Shown: positions 36,184 to 50,509 of the stretch, piece after piece | Layout: each line of letters opens with the position of its first letter | Numbering within the stretch: the first letter of the stretch is position 1 | From: Ciborinia camelliae | Lineage: Eukaryota > Ascomycota > Leotiomycetes > Helotiales > Sclerotiniaceae | Assembly (NCBI GenBank): GCA_025890175.1 | Contig: JANPYM010000015.1 | Span: 512,492-576,491 of the forward strand | Reading direction: 5' to 3' | Length of the DNA stretch: 64,000 nucleotides | Program-made: the position numbers and the translations under genes | The notes under the pieces: generated by a model | Seen by the model: the letters and a program-made list of their open reading frames with translations, nothing else | What the model was told of the DNA's origin: nothing | Databases searched by the model: none

Positions 36184-36919
36184 ACTTTGTCTTTTGCCTT
36201 TTTCTTCTTCTGGTATACCTCTACATATTTCCTTTTGGTTTGGGGGGGGAAGGAATTGTAGGGGGAGGAAGTGTTGAGTGGGGTAGGTTTTGAGAAACAA
36301 GTAAGAAAATAAAATACATTCAGTGATAAGAGAAGAGAATCTTCCTGTTACTTTTATTTTTTATTTTTATCATCCTGTAGGAAGTTGTTGTTCCCACCTC
36401 CTCGCACCTCTGCACCTCACAAAATACCATCAGTAAAGGCAAGATTGCTCACATCGGCAATGGACAAAACTTCAGAGACGTGAGTGCTGTATACCTTGTT
36501 ACCAGGGACACTAGCTGGCGATTTCTATATGCTGTAGGTGATGCATATTTTACTTTATGGCCCTGCATATTATGGAGTAATTCACATTCACATATTGTTT
36601 CTTCAAACGCACATGCTCATAATTTCACGTAATACTGTTACTAAAGTTCATAATTCATGGTTTGAAATCCTTCATTTCCCCATGCAGCTAAATACATGAA
36701 GACTCAAAATGAAAACAGCAGCTCAAGAAATGTAGAAAAGCTCATCTGTCTATCACATGGCGCGCGGCTTGCTTTTGATACCAAATCGGCTAACAAGTCG
36801 AAATGGCCAAAGACTATTCGCTCAGATTCGTGAGAGCGCCGGAGCTGGAGATGATCTTGATGTGGAATATGCATTGAAATATGGAAAGGACGGTATCTTT
36901 TATTTTGGAAATTCGTTCT
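36184..36919. other. Intergenic region between tRNA-Lys and EF2
   Basis: It begins with T-rich sequence (TTTGTC, TTTTTC at 36186-36204) that can act as Pol III terminator. The rest is the EF2 3' side. The 62-residue frame at 36757-36945 overlaps the last EF2 exon on the other strand and is not credible. Confidence 0.55.
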
Positions 36920-39719
36920 TTATAGCTTGTCATAGTACTGTTTGAATAATTAGTCAAAGTGTTCTTCAAATAATAAAAATAATAACTTGAAACTTACGTT
37001 CTCGTAACCTGGAACCTCAACCTTGATACCCTTGCGTTTACGGAGTTCTTGGACGATTTGTCCGGTCTTTGAGGTGGCGTCAATTGGCGATCCACCTGGG
37101 AGAATTTGCCAATGATCGAAGATGGATTGTGGGAAAGCTTGACCAGAGGTGTGCGAACGCAAATCAGCGTTGAAACCGAAAGATTCACCGACTGGCAAGT
37201 ATGCCTTAATGGTGAAAAGAGGAGTTCCTGGACGTTGCTCCTCGGCGAAGACGTGACCTCTTCTTCTGGTAAGGACACCGTAAACACCACCCATGGCAGA
37301 TTCTGGTACTTGAATCTCGACCAAGAAGACTGGCTCGAGAAGACCTGGCTCAGCCAAGAGAGTTGAGGCGTACAAGACACGACGGGTAGTTGGCATAACT
37401 TGACCGGAACCACGATGGATAGCATCGGCGTGGAGGGTAACATCCATAATGTTGAATCTGCAAGATCTCATTGGCTCTTCAGCAATTGGACCTTCTCTTG
37501 AAGCCCATTGGAAACCAGAGACGACGGAATCCTTGATTTCGTTCAAGTATTGAACAGCCTTGGTTTGATCAACCAATAAGTTGGCGCCATTGGTATCTGG
37601 ACCGAAACACCAAATCTTACGGGCATCAGTAACGTCCCATCCGTGCTCATCGGCCAAGATACGGGCACGAGCCTTGAAATCGTCACGGGGACCGATCTTT
37701 CCAGCCTCGATATCCTTGGAAACCTCCTCGTCAAGAGGCTCGGCAATCATGTAAAGACGGTTGTGCTTGTTGGGGGATTTGGAGAGAGCAGTCATGCTAG
37801 ACTTGGCAGTAACGGTCTCACGGTATGGAACAACAGGGTCGGAGATACGGAGAGGTACACCAGCGTGATCCTCCTCAAGATCCTTCAAGCAAATTTCCAA
37901 ATGCAACTCACCGGCACCGGCAACGACGTGCTCACCTGATTCGGAGATGAAAGTCAACACACAAGGATCTGACTTGGAGAGACGCTTGAGACCTTCGACA
38001 AGCTTGGGGAGATCTTGAGCATTCTTGACCTCGACTGAACGTTGGACGACAGGGGAGACGGAGAACTTCATGACCTTCAAGTTATGGGCGGTATCACTAG
38101 TGGTGAGGGTACCAGACTTCAACAAGAATTGATCGATACCGACCAATCCGAGAATGTTACCGGCTGGGACATCATCGATAGGATCGACCTTACCACCCAT
38201 CATGAGAACGACACGTTGGATAGCCTTGATGAACAAGTCATCCTTCTTTCCAGGGGTGTAGTTAGGACCCTGGATGCGGACCTTTAAGCCGGAACGGACG
38301 GTACCAGCGAAGACACGACCGAAAGCGTAGAAACGACCCTTATCAGATGTTGGCACCATCTTGGAGACGTACAACATGAGAGGAGCCTTGGGATCACAGT
38401 CACGGATACCAATGCAGGCCTCATCATCTGGAGGACCCTCGTACAAGGTCTCGGCACGGTACTTTTGCGCTGTAACTGGGGATGGGAGATGGAGAATCAA
38501 CATCTCCAAAAGAGCATCAGCAGCTGGCAAGAAAGTGCGCATGACAACCTTGAGAAGTTGCTTGCCCTCCTTATCCTTGTCATCGGCAGAAAGCTTGATG
38601 TTGAGCTTCTCGAGGAGAGTTGGGATCTCATCCTTCTTGAAGTTCATGACAGCAGCGAAAATACGGAAGATGGGGTCGAGGATGAACTGGTTGAAAGCAC
38701 GTTCCAACTCCTTACCCTCGTGTGAGGACTTGGTAGTCCACTTCTTGGTGTATGGGTTGAAGTAGTTGTCGCCCCAGAGACGCTCCATCATCTTGTTTCT
38801 GTCAACACCGAACTTCTTGGCGTATCTTTGAGCGAATTGTCGGATGGTGAAAGCCCAGCCGTGGAGACCGGAACCGAAGGCAACCGTTCCCTTACCCGGG
38901 TAAACTTGGACGTCTCCCAAAGATTTGTCGAAGTAGGTAGAGATAACGACGTTAACGGACTCGATAGTTCTCGAGAAAGATTGGTAAAGATCTTCTTTGG
39001 AGACTTGCAATTCGAGAAGAGCACGATCGACCTTGTTGATGATGACAACAGGCTTGATACGCTCACCAAGAGCCTGACGAAGGACGGTCTCGGTTTGCAC
39101 ACACACACCTTCGATAGTGTCGACGACAACGAGAGCACCATCAGTGACACGGAGAGCAGCAGTAACTTCAGATGAGAAATCGACGTGACCGGGTGAATCG
39201 ATCAAGTTGATCAAGAAATCTCTTCCGTCGGTCTTTTGGCCAACAATGTCCTTCAAGTCATCATCGTCTGGGAGGTTACCATATAGAGAGATGGCAGTAG
39301 ACTTGATAGTGATACCACGCTCTTGTTCATCTGCACGAGTGTCGGTAGCTCTGGCATCACCGGCCTTTGCGGCGGAGATAATACCGGCCTTGGAGAGCAA
39401 GGAATCGGTCAGGGTGGATTTTCCGTGGTCGACGTGGGCAATGACGGACATGTTACGAACGTTCGTAGCCTTGTCCATCAAGGCGCGGACCTCCTCAATG
39501 GTGAAGCTATATTGAAAGAGCAGTTGTTAGTAAATAATCCATTATCCACAAGATGAGCTTATATCCCGACCCGTCCATCACGAGTTATCATTTGAGCATT
39601 TTCCAACCATCAGAAGCAAAAGATATGAAGGTACTCTGATGATTTGCGGTCAAACAGTCCCTCTTTGCAGTCTGTGGATGAATGATAAAGAAGGAATAGA
39701 TAGATACTTACTTAACCAT
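36920..39719 (-). CDS. EFT2: Translation elongation factor 2
   Basis: Three exons: 39712-39719 (ATGGTTAA only), 36998-39506 and 36920-36937. The introns are 205 bp (GTAAGT to TAG) and 60 bp (GTAAGT to CAG, branch GACTAAT). The product is 844 residues, starting [15 protein letters not shown] and ending GYENYYDKL, the usual fungal length and ends. It is the cytosolic GTPase that moves tRNAs and mRNA after peptide transfer. Visible: P-loop AHVDHGKS (26-33), regulatory Thr57/Thr59 in [17 protein letters not shown] (106-112), NKVD (160-163), and the diphthamide loop DAIHRGSGQ with His700, the target of diphthamide synthesis and of ADP-ribosylating toxins. One residue of the usual GGG in that loop is Ser. 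Codon use is strongly C-ending, as expected of a highly expressed gene. Confidence 0.98.
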
Positions 39720-40659
39720 GTTGGCGGTGGTGCTTCAATAAGCTGATTAAAGAAGATGTATTGATTTGTCGTTCGACACACGCTCGAACGATTAGATACT
39801 AGAGTGGTTTATTTGACCACTTGAAGTATCTTAAATATTGGTAGATAATACAAAGAAAGTTTTGGTGATACTTTCGATGTAAAATGAGAGGAAGAGGGGA
39901 ATAGAGGAAATTTGCAAAAGGTGGGCAAGAATTTGACAGGAAAAGATCTCGCGGGTGGGGGCATGAAAGGTGGGGTTGGTTGTAACTCGGGAATTGGAAA
40001 TGTAAATTTTCACTGTGTAAGGCAACTAAACAATTCATGCCTGAAAAGGGTTAGGGCTACCGTATTAAGTAATCATTAAGCAAGTTACCTAGGATGCATC
40101 AAACAGGGACGACCCATTTCTGAGGTGAATGGATTTTTTGGAATTACTAAGGTTCTATATAGGTACCTATTTACTTACTATATCTCTTTTTTGATTGATT
40201 TTATTGTAAGAGGCGGGAATGTTTTCGAATCTACATAGGTATCTATAAATAATTTTCAACTGAGTTGGGAAAGCAAGCATTTGTCCGAGCCATCTGCAGC
40301 TTGCTCCTGCTGACTTGGTGGGGTACCATACAAAGGAGTACGTTCAAAAGCATTTCATTCATCCCTCCTTCTGACTCACCGGCATGACAAATCCGGGTAG
40401 TGAGATGGAGGAGTTTCAATGTTCCACTACAAGACAACGTGGACGTGTTAAAGGTACGGTAATAACAGGGGCAAAAAGTGAATATGTAGCTAGGTATTTA
40501 TACTAGGTAGGTAGGTTACTATTGATGATTCATCATCTATCGACCACCTCGAGAACCAACCAAAGTTCTGCATTGAACCCAACGCCATCGCTATCGTTTG
40601 TACAATATCATATGTGAAGGAGATACATGAAGCCAGAATTTTACAGACAATGAAACCAA
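39720..40659. other. EF2 promoter region and CSF1 downstream region
   Basis: No gene is visible. The EF2 leader side has TCGTTCGACACACGCTCGAACGA, an inverted repeat at 39768-39790 (TCGTTCGA/TCGAACGA), just upstream of the start codon. Further away are TAGGTACCTA-like palindromes (40160-40169) and GTAGGTAGGTTAC (40505-40517). Confidence 0.55.
39768..39790. promoter_or_regulatory. Inverted repeat upstream of EF2
   Basis: TCGTTCGA and TCGAACGA, 8-bp arms with a 7-bp spacer, about 50 bp before the EF2 start codon. It could be a protein-binding dyad or a hairpin in the 5' UTR; neither is proved. Confidence 0.4.
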
Positions 40660-43600
40660 TCAGGACCCCAAAATCTTTGCATAGGCATCCTCAACCTCTC
40701 CAGCCAATTCCAACAATGCCACAATCACTATTTGATGTGTAAGATTCGGAAGTCGATCTCGATGCAACCCGAAGAATTCCAATGGTGGCGTTGCTTCGCC
40801 CAGACTCTGAAGAAGAGGTGTCTCAATTATAGGAGGTTCTAGCGCCGTATATTCGTATTTCGACAGAGGTACGTTGACTTCTGCTGTAATCTTTTGTTGC
40901 TCTCCCTCCTTACTTTGTGGATCCTCTGCGTTTGGTACACCGGTGATTTTCAGGGCTGAAGGCGGTAGAGGCTTTCCTAGCCTTTGCGCGAGCGCCTTTG
41001 TATGTGTAGCATACATGCTACGAATAAAACTGACGCGGGAATAATTCCATCCAACCTCAACCTTACCTTCGAATGAGCTTTTGAATATATAATCGATATG
41101 GTTGGAACCAGGAGCCTGCCAGGTTTGCATTGTAGCTTCAACCTGGGGAACCTTCAATATGGTACCTCCACGAGATCCCGTGACACTATCAACCACATCT
41201 TCCACAGCAAGGTCACTAACAGACTTTGGTGCCTCAACTTGCTTCACTCCAGCAAGCCCAATACGAAGCTGACCCAGAGTGAGACCCAAGATACTATGAA
41301 TCTTTCCTCGATCCATCGTTACTGCAAACCGTGCCTGTGCATTAAGTGCCTCGATCTTGAAGACTTGATGATCTGAGAATGTGCTTGGGAATGCTCCAAC
41401 ATTTAACGCTTTAAGTGTGACAATCACATCAGTGTGCAGAGAGACGGGCGATTTCAACTTTTCTGATTTTTGCTCCATCGAAGGTGTTTTGGGGGGTGAC
41501 ATTGGCTGCGAGACTGATTTTCGCTTAATGTATCTTTCAGTTTCCGAAAGGGAAGTTTCGTAATTACTCTTTTTCTCTTGGGCAAGTCGCAAGAATGCTT
41601 GATAGAGCGCGAGTGCTTGCGCTGCGGTCGTTGCGGTGCAGAATATCTGTACAGCTTCCCCATCTAAAATGGCAACCAGTCGATCTCCCTTGGCTTGGGA
41701 GCCATTGCGAACATTATACATGAGAAATTCGAAAGATGTGATGTCTGCAACTAAGAAAGCCTGATAATCGAATGCAGCTTTGACTCGTAATTGACTGAAG
41801 CCTAATGAGCCTTGAACCAGTGGGGTCTGATTCAATGCCTTTTCGCGTGCTGGCCACTGTATTGAGGTACGTATTTTGAAATCCTGTAGCGCCACGAACC
41901 CACTCATTCTGCCAGAGCTGTCAACCCCAACTTTATCAAAGCCAAGACATAAATTCTGCTCCCAGTCCGAAGTCTTTTTTGAAGAGATCCAAAAGTTGGA
42001 TATGATAAAAGCAGATTTGCCAATAGCCTGGCCGAGATCCAACTGAACGTCCAGCTCAGCGATGGATACTGTAGCGTTCCAAGGGAAGGCGCCGGTCGCT
42101 GCAACTTGCTGGTATCTTTGCACGAGAAAAGTTGACGATTGTAAATTGTCAGTTGACGATACTCGCGTTGTAGAGCCTTCACGCATCTCTTGGGGCACCC
42201 AAATTTCTCTGAAAAGTAGGAAGTCTTGTAATTGCTTGGCGTTGATTAAGACTTTCATGGGACTGATCTTCAAAATTGCAGACATTCCACTGGTGCCACT
42301 CACATGCTTGCTATTCATGAGAGACAGGAATATTGATTCTACATCAAAACTTCCAGTAGATTCCCTGGAGTAGACATGCTGTACTGAAGCTTGCAGCCCC
42401 GAGAAAGCAATAGATGCAGCAAAGAAATGCCCGTGTTCAGTTGAACGGACTGTGTTTATCGTCATATAAATCTCATCAAATCGAGCACTAGCAGCAACAC
42501 GTGCTATAGGCTGACAGCTAAGAGTGAATTCTTGCTTACAAATTCTCAGCCCTAAATTGAGTCGAGTGCGACCAAGTACGGCACTAGGATCGGCTGCCAG
42601 GATGTTATCGTCATCGGAGTTCATGAACTTTTGAGGCGGTTGTTTCGGTACACACTTCTTATCTTTGCCATCCTCACTCACAATGTCTTTGACCGAGGAT
42701 GATATCTCTAGGATAAGAGGTACAACTGACGGATACAGTATATTTGTCGAAGCATCCACTTTCACCTCAGCATTTAAGGACGGATCATCTAGACCATTGT
42801 CTTTATACTCTACCTTCCAAGCAAGGCCAGGGGCGCGCAAGACTGTACTGCTACCCGTGTCTGTATGAGTAAATTGCCCGTACCTACCGGCCTGTGGCAC
42901 GCGACCCGCACTACCTGCTTGATTTGACTGCGTGGTCTCTGCCAACTTCTTACCTGACAGATATACAACGGCTCCAGCAAAGTCTGCATCCACCAGTAAA
43001 GACTCCATTCGCTTTTTCCCGAAGAATGGTTGCCTTTTGTTGGCTGGCGTTGGAGATGGTAGTGTTAGTGGCGGACTTGTACTCCAGGTAGCTGATGCTA
43101 CTCGTACCATTTCAGCAGCAGATCCTATTGATCGTTGAAGCTCGGCGGCAGGTATGATAAATTGAGAAGTCAGTCGCAAATCAAGGGACTTTCCTGCCGC
43201 TTGAAATGCCAATCTGCGAGTATTCTGACCAGAAATATAACCAACATTGAAGATTACCTCTGGCAACAAGGCTGAATTGAGTGACCGTTGAATTTTGTCA
43301 TGCGAGGAAGGCACCATTTGTAGTTGAAGGTCTTCAATGGTAAGTCGAGCAGAGTTCTCTTTCCTCGTTGATAAATGAATACGCTTTAATGACAGGACCA
43401 AATTTTCTTTTTCAGAGTGTGAGACGCGGCTCTTTTTTGCATTGCCAACCAGCCAACTAATTTGGATATTGAGCAGTTCAAGAGTGCACATCGAGGCGAA
43501 CATAATAGTCGACGTTGAGTCGGTGACACTATCATGGTCTTTTGGCTTGTCATTGACTGTGATCCTTGGTTTTGACTTGCGAAATTTCTTGAAGTATTGT

Positions 43601-46600
43601 TTCTCTCGCGTGAAGTCAATATCTTTGATTTTATTCTGCAAATGACCCATGACATCCACCACGGAAGATGCAGTTTCAGCGAAAAGGTTAATTTGGAGGC
43701 CATTGCTCGTAAGATTGAATGATCTCACATCGTCTCCCATTTCGTTCTTTTTGCTCGTGGCAGTCAAGAAAGCAGCAAATGCAAGATTTCCGCAGGGCTC
43801 CAAAATCCCGTTGTTCAGGCGAGATAATTCGAACATTATGCGATGCAGATTTATATGAATCTCTGGGAACTCATACCTTGGTCCATGTTGTTCCAGCCGG
43901 TTGGCAACTAAAAGTTGCACGCATCCAACATTAAACTCAAGTCTTGCTGTGGTTTTTCCATCTTGCGACGGTTCTGCATTTGCATAGATGTCCAAACCCG
44001 CAAAGGTTAGGTGAGCGTCGTAAATCAGAGAGGGGCCAGCTTTTGGTGGCGAAGCTGTCACTGGACTGTCGCTTGGACCGAATATTTCCTCAATATGTGC
44101 CTGTATTGCTTTTATATCGTCACGGATGTCAGAGACGACGCTAGATATTTCTGGCCGGTTGAGAGCAGTTAGGAGACTATGTATAGCAGCTGCATCTAGC
44201 TCTACGGATTCTACAGATGCGAAGACCGAAATTTTATTCTCTTCCTCGGACATACTGCTAACGACACGTCCGTTTGTTGATGGCATTTGCACCAACGAGA
44301 TACTTTGCTGTTTATCATTTTGGGTTGTTTGCACATCGTGTGAGTGCTCCTTGATGTCAAAATCGAAGACAATTTCGGACCCAAATTGAGCTGCCAATGA
44401 GGCTCTAGCGATGACACCTGAAATGGTATATGTCAACGATTGTATGAGAGGTATTCTGATTTGGTACATATTGAGGAATAGTGCCAAATAGATTTTGTTG
44501 ATTGGCTTCGGATCTTGAACAATGGACAGCGAGGTATTCGGTGGTGACGCAGGTCGTTTAGCTGTCGGAAATTTCGTTACCAAGCGGTGGAGCTGCGCGA
44601 CTTCATCTCCAATAACCAGGTCCAAGACTTCGATGAGCGCTACAATATCTTGCTGAACTATAAAAGACAACTCTTGCGAGTTCGCTGCAACCTTAAAAAC
44701 ATTTGAAGGAATTTCATTGACCGTTGAACTTTCATGTGAGAGATAGACACTAGGATTTCGCAACTGATACATACTTAATGGCTGTGAATGGCTCTGAATC
44801 TTAGAGGTGGTAGCTTCTGCGGCGAGCATGATATTGAACATATTCGTATTCACAGTTTCCTCTTTCATGACAACAGAAGCTTTCAAGCCCTTACTGATGG
44901 AAACAGATCTAATGTTAACTGTGTCAAGCGTGATAGAACCTTTCTCTGTTACGATCACGACCTGGAGATTCTGTTTAGGTTTAATCTTTGGGCTAGCTAG
45001 CGTGATTGGCGAAGGTATTTCTGGTGCCGGTATGTTCGACTCGCTTTGTTGATACAATCTCAAGATATCTTGTGCTAGCTCACATAGTTCCCAATTTAAA
45101 TTGATTGATATCTCTTCACAGAACACCTGCAGAACGGTGTTCTGAGTCGTATCAGAGTCCGAGCCATGCTGTGATGGAGATACTGAGGATGCAATAGGAG
45201 AAGACGTAGTTATGACCGAGGCACTAGCCGTCAAAGAAGACAGCGCAATCTCATTTTGCTTTGGACCTGGATCGATCACAAGCCTCACAAGTTCTGTTTG
45301 AAATGAAATGTTGATTTTTGGTGCTTCCGATACGGATATGGGGGGACCATCCTTGGAAATACCGAAGACATTGCTCATGAAGACACAAGTGCCAAGATTG
45401 TTGAAGTCCCAGCTCCTCCATTGAGCAAAACTGGCAAGAACCCGCTGTGCAGAATCTTTGGGAACACTTTCCGCATTATTTACGCATCGGCTCATGATAT
45501 CCAGTTGTGCAGATGTTTCAAGAATTGAATACATATGTCGAAGTCGAGCAATTACTTTCCAGGAATCATGAGTCCTCAAATGTTTTTGTGCACTTCGGAG
45601 AACGTAAGCCGGCCTTGTCAAAAACAATGGGTCTGTGGCATGCTCTCCTGCAGTTGCCACGAGATATGTAAAAAGTTGGAGACGATTTCGTTGCTGGCTT
45701 AATCGAGATGCAAATGTCTCACCTACACGATCAGCGAGAACATTGGTACGATGAACCAATGAGGCTAGGTATTCGATCTTACTGCTAGCCGTATTGACTT
45801 CAATAGCATTGAATATTAAATTTGCCGCTGTGTTCTGGCCAGAAGCAATCCAGAGTATGACATCTTCAAGAATGGCATTTACAGCTGCTTGCGGGTCATT
45901 TATATCGCCAAAACGTTCTTTGGCAGTCAGAACGGCAGAGCCGAGGGACAAATGAATCGCAGAGGATTGTCGATCAGATTGAACGGCGTCGATGTTCAAT
46001 GTTCGAGTCGTTTCACTCCTCGAAGTAACAGCAAGCTGTGAAACAGAAAGGTCATACTGATCATGAGTTTCATTCCAGCCACTGCTCAAGTCATGCGCAT
46101 CTGGTGAATTTAAGAAGCGAAGACAAATGCCGGGAGTTCGCACAGCTATATCTAAAACTTCGCTATTCGTTCTGTCTTTTTTATCCATACCGAATATATC
46201 GCTCATAGAACTGATTTGAAGGTCATCTATCAGATCAACAGGACCCACAGGTTGTATTGCAGAAAGTAGGTCCGCAACAGCTCCTACAGCCTTCGGGCTG
46301 AGCACTGCCTTGATGCCATAGGGCATTTCCACGATAAAGCTGACATGCGTTGCATTCTCGCCAACTCGATCTGGCTGGATATCTCCTAGATTCATGCGAG
46401 GTGATCGCGTGGCATTTCCGTTTTGGGCTTCAGAATCGATGACTGGAAGATCCTTGGTGTCAGGCTCCACAGCCTCAAGGGGAAAGTATGGTGCCATGTA
46501 GGAACTTGAGAAAGTGACACTAGAAGGAGGTAGGCCTCTGGGTTCACCGACAGCACTATAGAATGAAGATTGACGACCAGTTGAGACGGAAAGATCCCTA

Positions 46601-49600
46601 AGGTGGGATTGACCAGCTTGTACACTTCTGGAGCGCGAAGCTGCAGTGGATGCCCCCTCATGATTGAACGAACGGGGACGAAGGATGCTCTGATCGCTTT
46701 TGAAGCTTGAACTTGAGGCGGTCAAAAATGAGCTTTTGTGCCCGGTATGAGGTCGATTCCTGCGTACAGACGACACCTTTGAGGATATTTTAGAAGTGGA
46801 TAACCTGTCTTGAATAAGACCGCCATCGCAGGAGATCGGAAGAGGTATTGGTGGAACACACATGGCAGGTGGGTCAACATTTTCTCTATCTATATCTGTC
46901 GAAACATAATCGTGTAAGAGGAAAGCGGTTCTGTGTGTTCTTTGGTCATGGCGCCTGAGGTGTTCTTGCTGCAATCGGCGGTCTTCCACAAATGCAAGCT
47001 TTTTCTGGATCGCCCCAAAGGATATCGTTGTTTGAACAAGGCCATGGGTCTCTACGGGATGTTGTGTTCTCGACCTGTGCCTGGATGCTGACTCCGCATC
47101 AACGCAGGCAAAGTTTAAGTTGGGTATTTGAAAATCTAGTTTTTTGGAGTAATGAGATCCAGCCCAATCATCAAAAGTCAGAGTAATCTTAGAGGTTGAG
47201 AAAAGAAAAGCTGCCTCTTCGACATGTATCCAAATGCGAATAGAATCAACCGAGGCGCGAAGAAAAGTTACGTCGTGCAATAATAGTGCAGCAGCTGGTG
47301 GTAGGGCATTCTCATCATCATCGAATGAAAATGCAAGCGCTTTGGCTCCTCCAAGAAACCGAACAAAGAATTCAGTCGTACACTCACCAGTGATTGCACC
47401 TACCCCAAAATCCCAATTGCAGACATAAGTTGGCTCAATAGGAGGTAAACCGAAAAGGCGATTGCCCGAGATGTTAAGACCGTCCACAAAAATTTGGGTA
47501 CCAGATGTGGCGCTTACAATAGACATTCTACCATCATTCTCGGTACCCAAAGAGAAGGCCAATGTACTTAGCTCTACATTCAAATCCATGTAGTAGTTAG
47601 TGAAGCGGAGATCGGCAGCCAGTGTCGCAATCTCAATGCGAATATGGTTCTTTGCAGAATACAAATTTGCGGGCAAAATCACGCTAGACTCGTCGGCAGA
47701 TATGCTCAATATTACATCTAGATCATTGTTCTTCTTGTGAGGCTGAACATTTGAGTCTTCTTGGCTGCTAGCGGTTTTTACACGAATAGCTTCTTGGTGT
47801 TCCTCCAAGGTTCTGAAATGAATATCATCGCCGAAGTAATTATCTTTCACCTTGAGGTAATACCGGATGACAAATCCGTAAAATTGAGCGGTAGCTCCAT
47901 TTCCATACACATCAAGTATTAGTGTATCAGTATTGCTGGACGAAGTAGTTGCACAGTATTGATACTTCCCTCCAAGTTTTAGAGTATCTAGTTGGGCGAT
48001 TTCTGTGGAATTTAGGAAGGTGGCCTGTGTGTTCCATGGAGGTACATGCAGATTTAATCCACCGTGCTTGGCCACAACGTCAAATGATACGTCGTTTCGG
48101 TGGGGTCGAAAGGTATCGATTGGAATGCAAATATCTGCGATTAGCGATTCCCCGAAAATAATGATGAAGGTATTATCGTCAAAATCTGCAGGATTATTGA
48201 TTATATTCGAGTCATTGACGTTGAGGTAGAGTCTAAACTTCTGAAGGTTGAGATTCACCAAGTACCGGAATGGCGTAAACGTTAGATATTCCGGCGGCGG
48301 CCCACTAGCCCAGTCACCAACAAGATCTGTAAGGAGGAAGATATGCTCCCTCAAGATGAAAAGTTCCAATCCGCGACTACCGATATCGAAGTTCCAAGTT
48401 CGGAAACCATTCCATTGCAAGGGATTCGACATATCGCAACTTATGACATTCCCAGTGGATCTCCATAGTAGCCCGTGATTAACACTAGTTGTGATCTCCG
48501 TGTTGGGAAGATCCAACTGAAGCTTGTTTAAAAATCCGGATTCCCCTGCCACCATATCCATAACATACCGAACTGTTGCATTTGCGCCAACCTTGATGTC
48601 AAGCCAACCAAAGGGGCGAACCTCGGGCCCTGGGGCTCCTTTATCGTCTTTTCTCCTGCGACCTCTGTTACTAGTTCGCTTTCGCTCGCTCTGCTGGGTT
48701 CCGGTAGTATCTGCTTGCTTTGTCCATTTCCAATTCTTTGATTCCTCTCTAATCGGTATTCGAAGGGTTGTCTCGTGGTCAAGTTCAATATAAAGTTTAA
48801 ACTGTGTTGGCACTCTATATTCGCCAGGCTCAATCATTTTGGCGGGAGAGGCATCTTTACACAGACTTGGAAAGAAGACTCGCTGAATTTCTGCTCGCTG
48901 CCTATCTGCCCAAGGACCGTAATTAATAATTCCCCCCTCTATTGAAAGATCGATTCCCCATTCAGGAGGAACATCTCCATTGATAGTATTGCATGTTGAT
49001 TTTGACAATTCATGACGCCATTGAACCTTGCCAGGAACATCCCAATAAAAGCTCATAGTGGCCTTAGGGCTATCAGCAATAGTGGTAACTGTTGCATATT
49101 CGTTAGAAGACCACCGCGAATTGTCATCCTTCTCACCCTCATCTAAGTATCTTGAAAGCCCTTGCCAGCTGCTTGGGTTGGGGCCTCCTTGGGTGGGCGA
49201 GTTTGATCGACTGTCATGACTAGATGAGAAAGACTCCACAGAACTTCTAAAATAAGGTACAAGATCTTGAAGATTATGCCATGCTCTCTTGCGCTGGCGA
49301 TGGAAGAAGTTATGCGAATGGGCGCCGCGGCGTGTGCTGGTGTCTGACTGACCCGGAACACCACGCTTAATTCGGCAGGCAGTCGTAGTCTGATCCTCTT
49401 TGTAGTCATCATTCGGTTGCATTTGTATAACGGGATGCCTAAATCGAAAATTGACGAGCTGCCTATATTGATCTAGTTTGGTTGACGCCGAGGCATCCAG
49501 CTCTCCTTCCGCCTTGTCCATTTTAGCGATGAGTATGCTCTTGGTGTTTTCATTCCCAAGCACCAATGCAGCTTTCGAACATTCAACATGAAGGGGAAGG

Positions 49601-50509
49601 AACCTAAGTAAGAAAGTTGATTCCACAGTCGCATGTGACTCGTAATTTCCCATGGGATCGGCTGCCTGAGAATGGGCGGAAGATCTACCAGATTTATCTT
49701 CTACATGAGGTGTTCCAATCTTAGCGTGTTCTTCGAAATGAGCGGGTGAATTTTGAGAATCGCTTATTGACTCTTTGTATGAACCTTGCGCATTCCCGCG
49801 ATCACTTAAAACACCCTTTTTTCTTAACCTCACATGCTGAGAGGTACCATCTTCATGGCTATGCGCGACATGACTTGATTCCTCACCCTCTCCAGCAATT
49901 CCAGAGATGATGGCATCGTATGCTGGACTTCGGTTGTATACAAACCACTCTACTCCATTCAAGACGACGTTAATTCGACAAGGCAATTTCTTCTTCGGCT
50001 TTCGTCCTTCCTCTCCCCCATCAATACCCGTTTTAACAGTGGACTCCTGCTCCTCGGTGGAGCTATCATTCCCCAAGTCCAATTCCCTCACATTGCGAAG
50101 CCAATATCTCCATGTAATATATCCATTTTGTATCAATATAGTTTCGTTGTCGCCATGATATCTAACTCCCTTCAAGAACACGCGCCCTCCTAGGAGGGAA
50201 ATTTGTAAAGCTTGAATGTCGACATAAACTCGATATTGATGCCATGTCCAGGCCCGGAGGCCATATGATACGAGAGCAGCAAAAACGCGATTAAAGTAGA
50301 AAAGGAAGAATAGTGTGCTATACAGAAAGTTAATTGTGTGACGGAAAATCTCAGCATAAGACATACACAATCCCGCAGACAATCAGCTCGATGAGGAAAA
50401 CCCTAAACTATTAGTTAGTTTTCTCTTGAGCCAGGAATGCGAAAAGTTACCAATTGAAGACCAGATCCGTTCGCAAAGGGGATGCTGTCAAACCACTACT
50501 ACCCGCCAT
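40660..50509 (-). CDS. CSF1: Csf1/BLTP1-family bridge-like lipid transfer protein
   Basis: Exons 50451-50509, 50367-50402 and 40660-50317, with introns of 48 bp (GTAACT to TAG, branch CTAAC) and 49 bp (GTATGT to TAG). The product is 3250 residues. The two small exons restore the family's N-terminus: a short head (MAGSSGLTASPL), then the membrane anchor NWVFLIELIVCGIVTLFFLF (19-38) and FNRVFAALVSYGLRAWTW. The long frame alone would begin with an unrelated MSYAEIFRH and lack a proper anchor. The following VYVDIQALQISLLGGRVFLKG is the chorein-like opening shared by bridge-like lipid transfer proteins. These form long hydrophobic grooves moving lipids between the ER and other membranes; yeast Csf1 serves growth in the cold and GPI-anchor lipid supply. 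Ser-rich loops (about 160-250, 350-420, 1110-1250) are probably disordered. The 9.66-kb exon has no interruption. Confidence 0.94.

Noticed and set aside
36757..36945. 62-residue frame beginning MARGLLLIPNRL
   Set aside because: It overlaps the last exon and intron of EF2 on the opposite strand and shows no domain.
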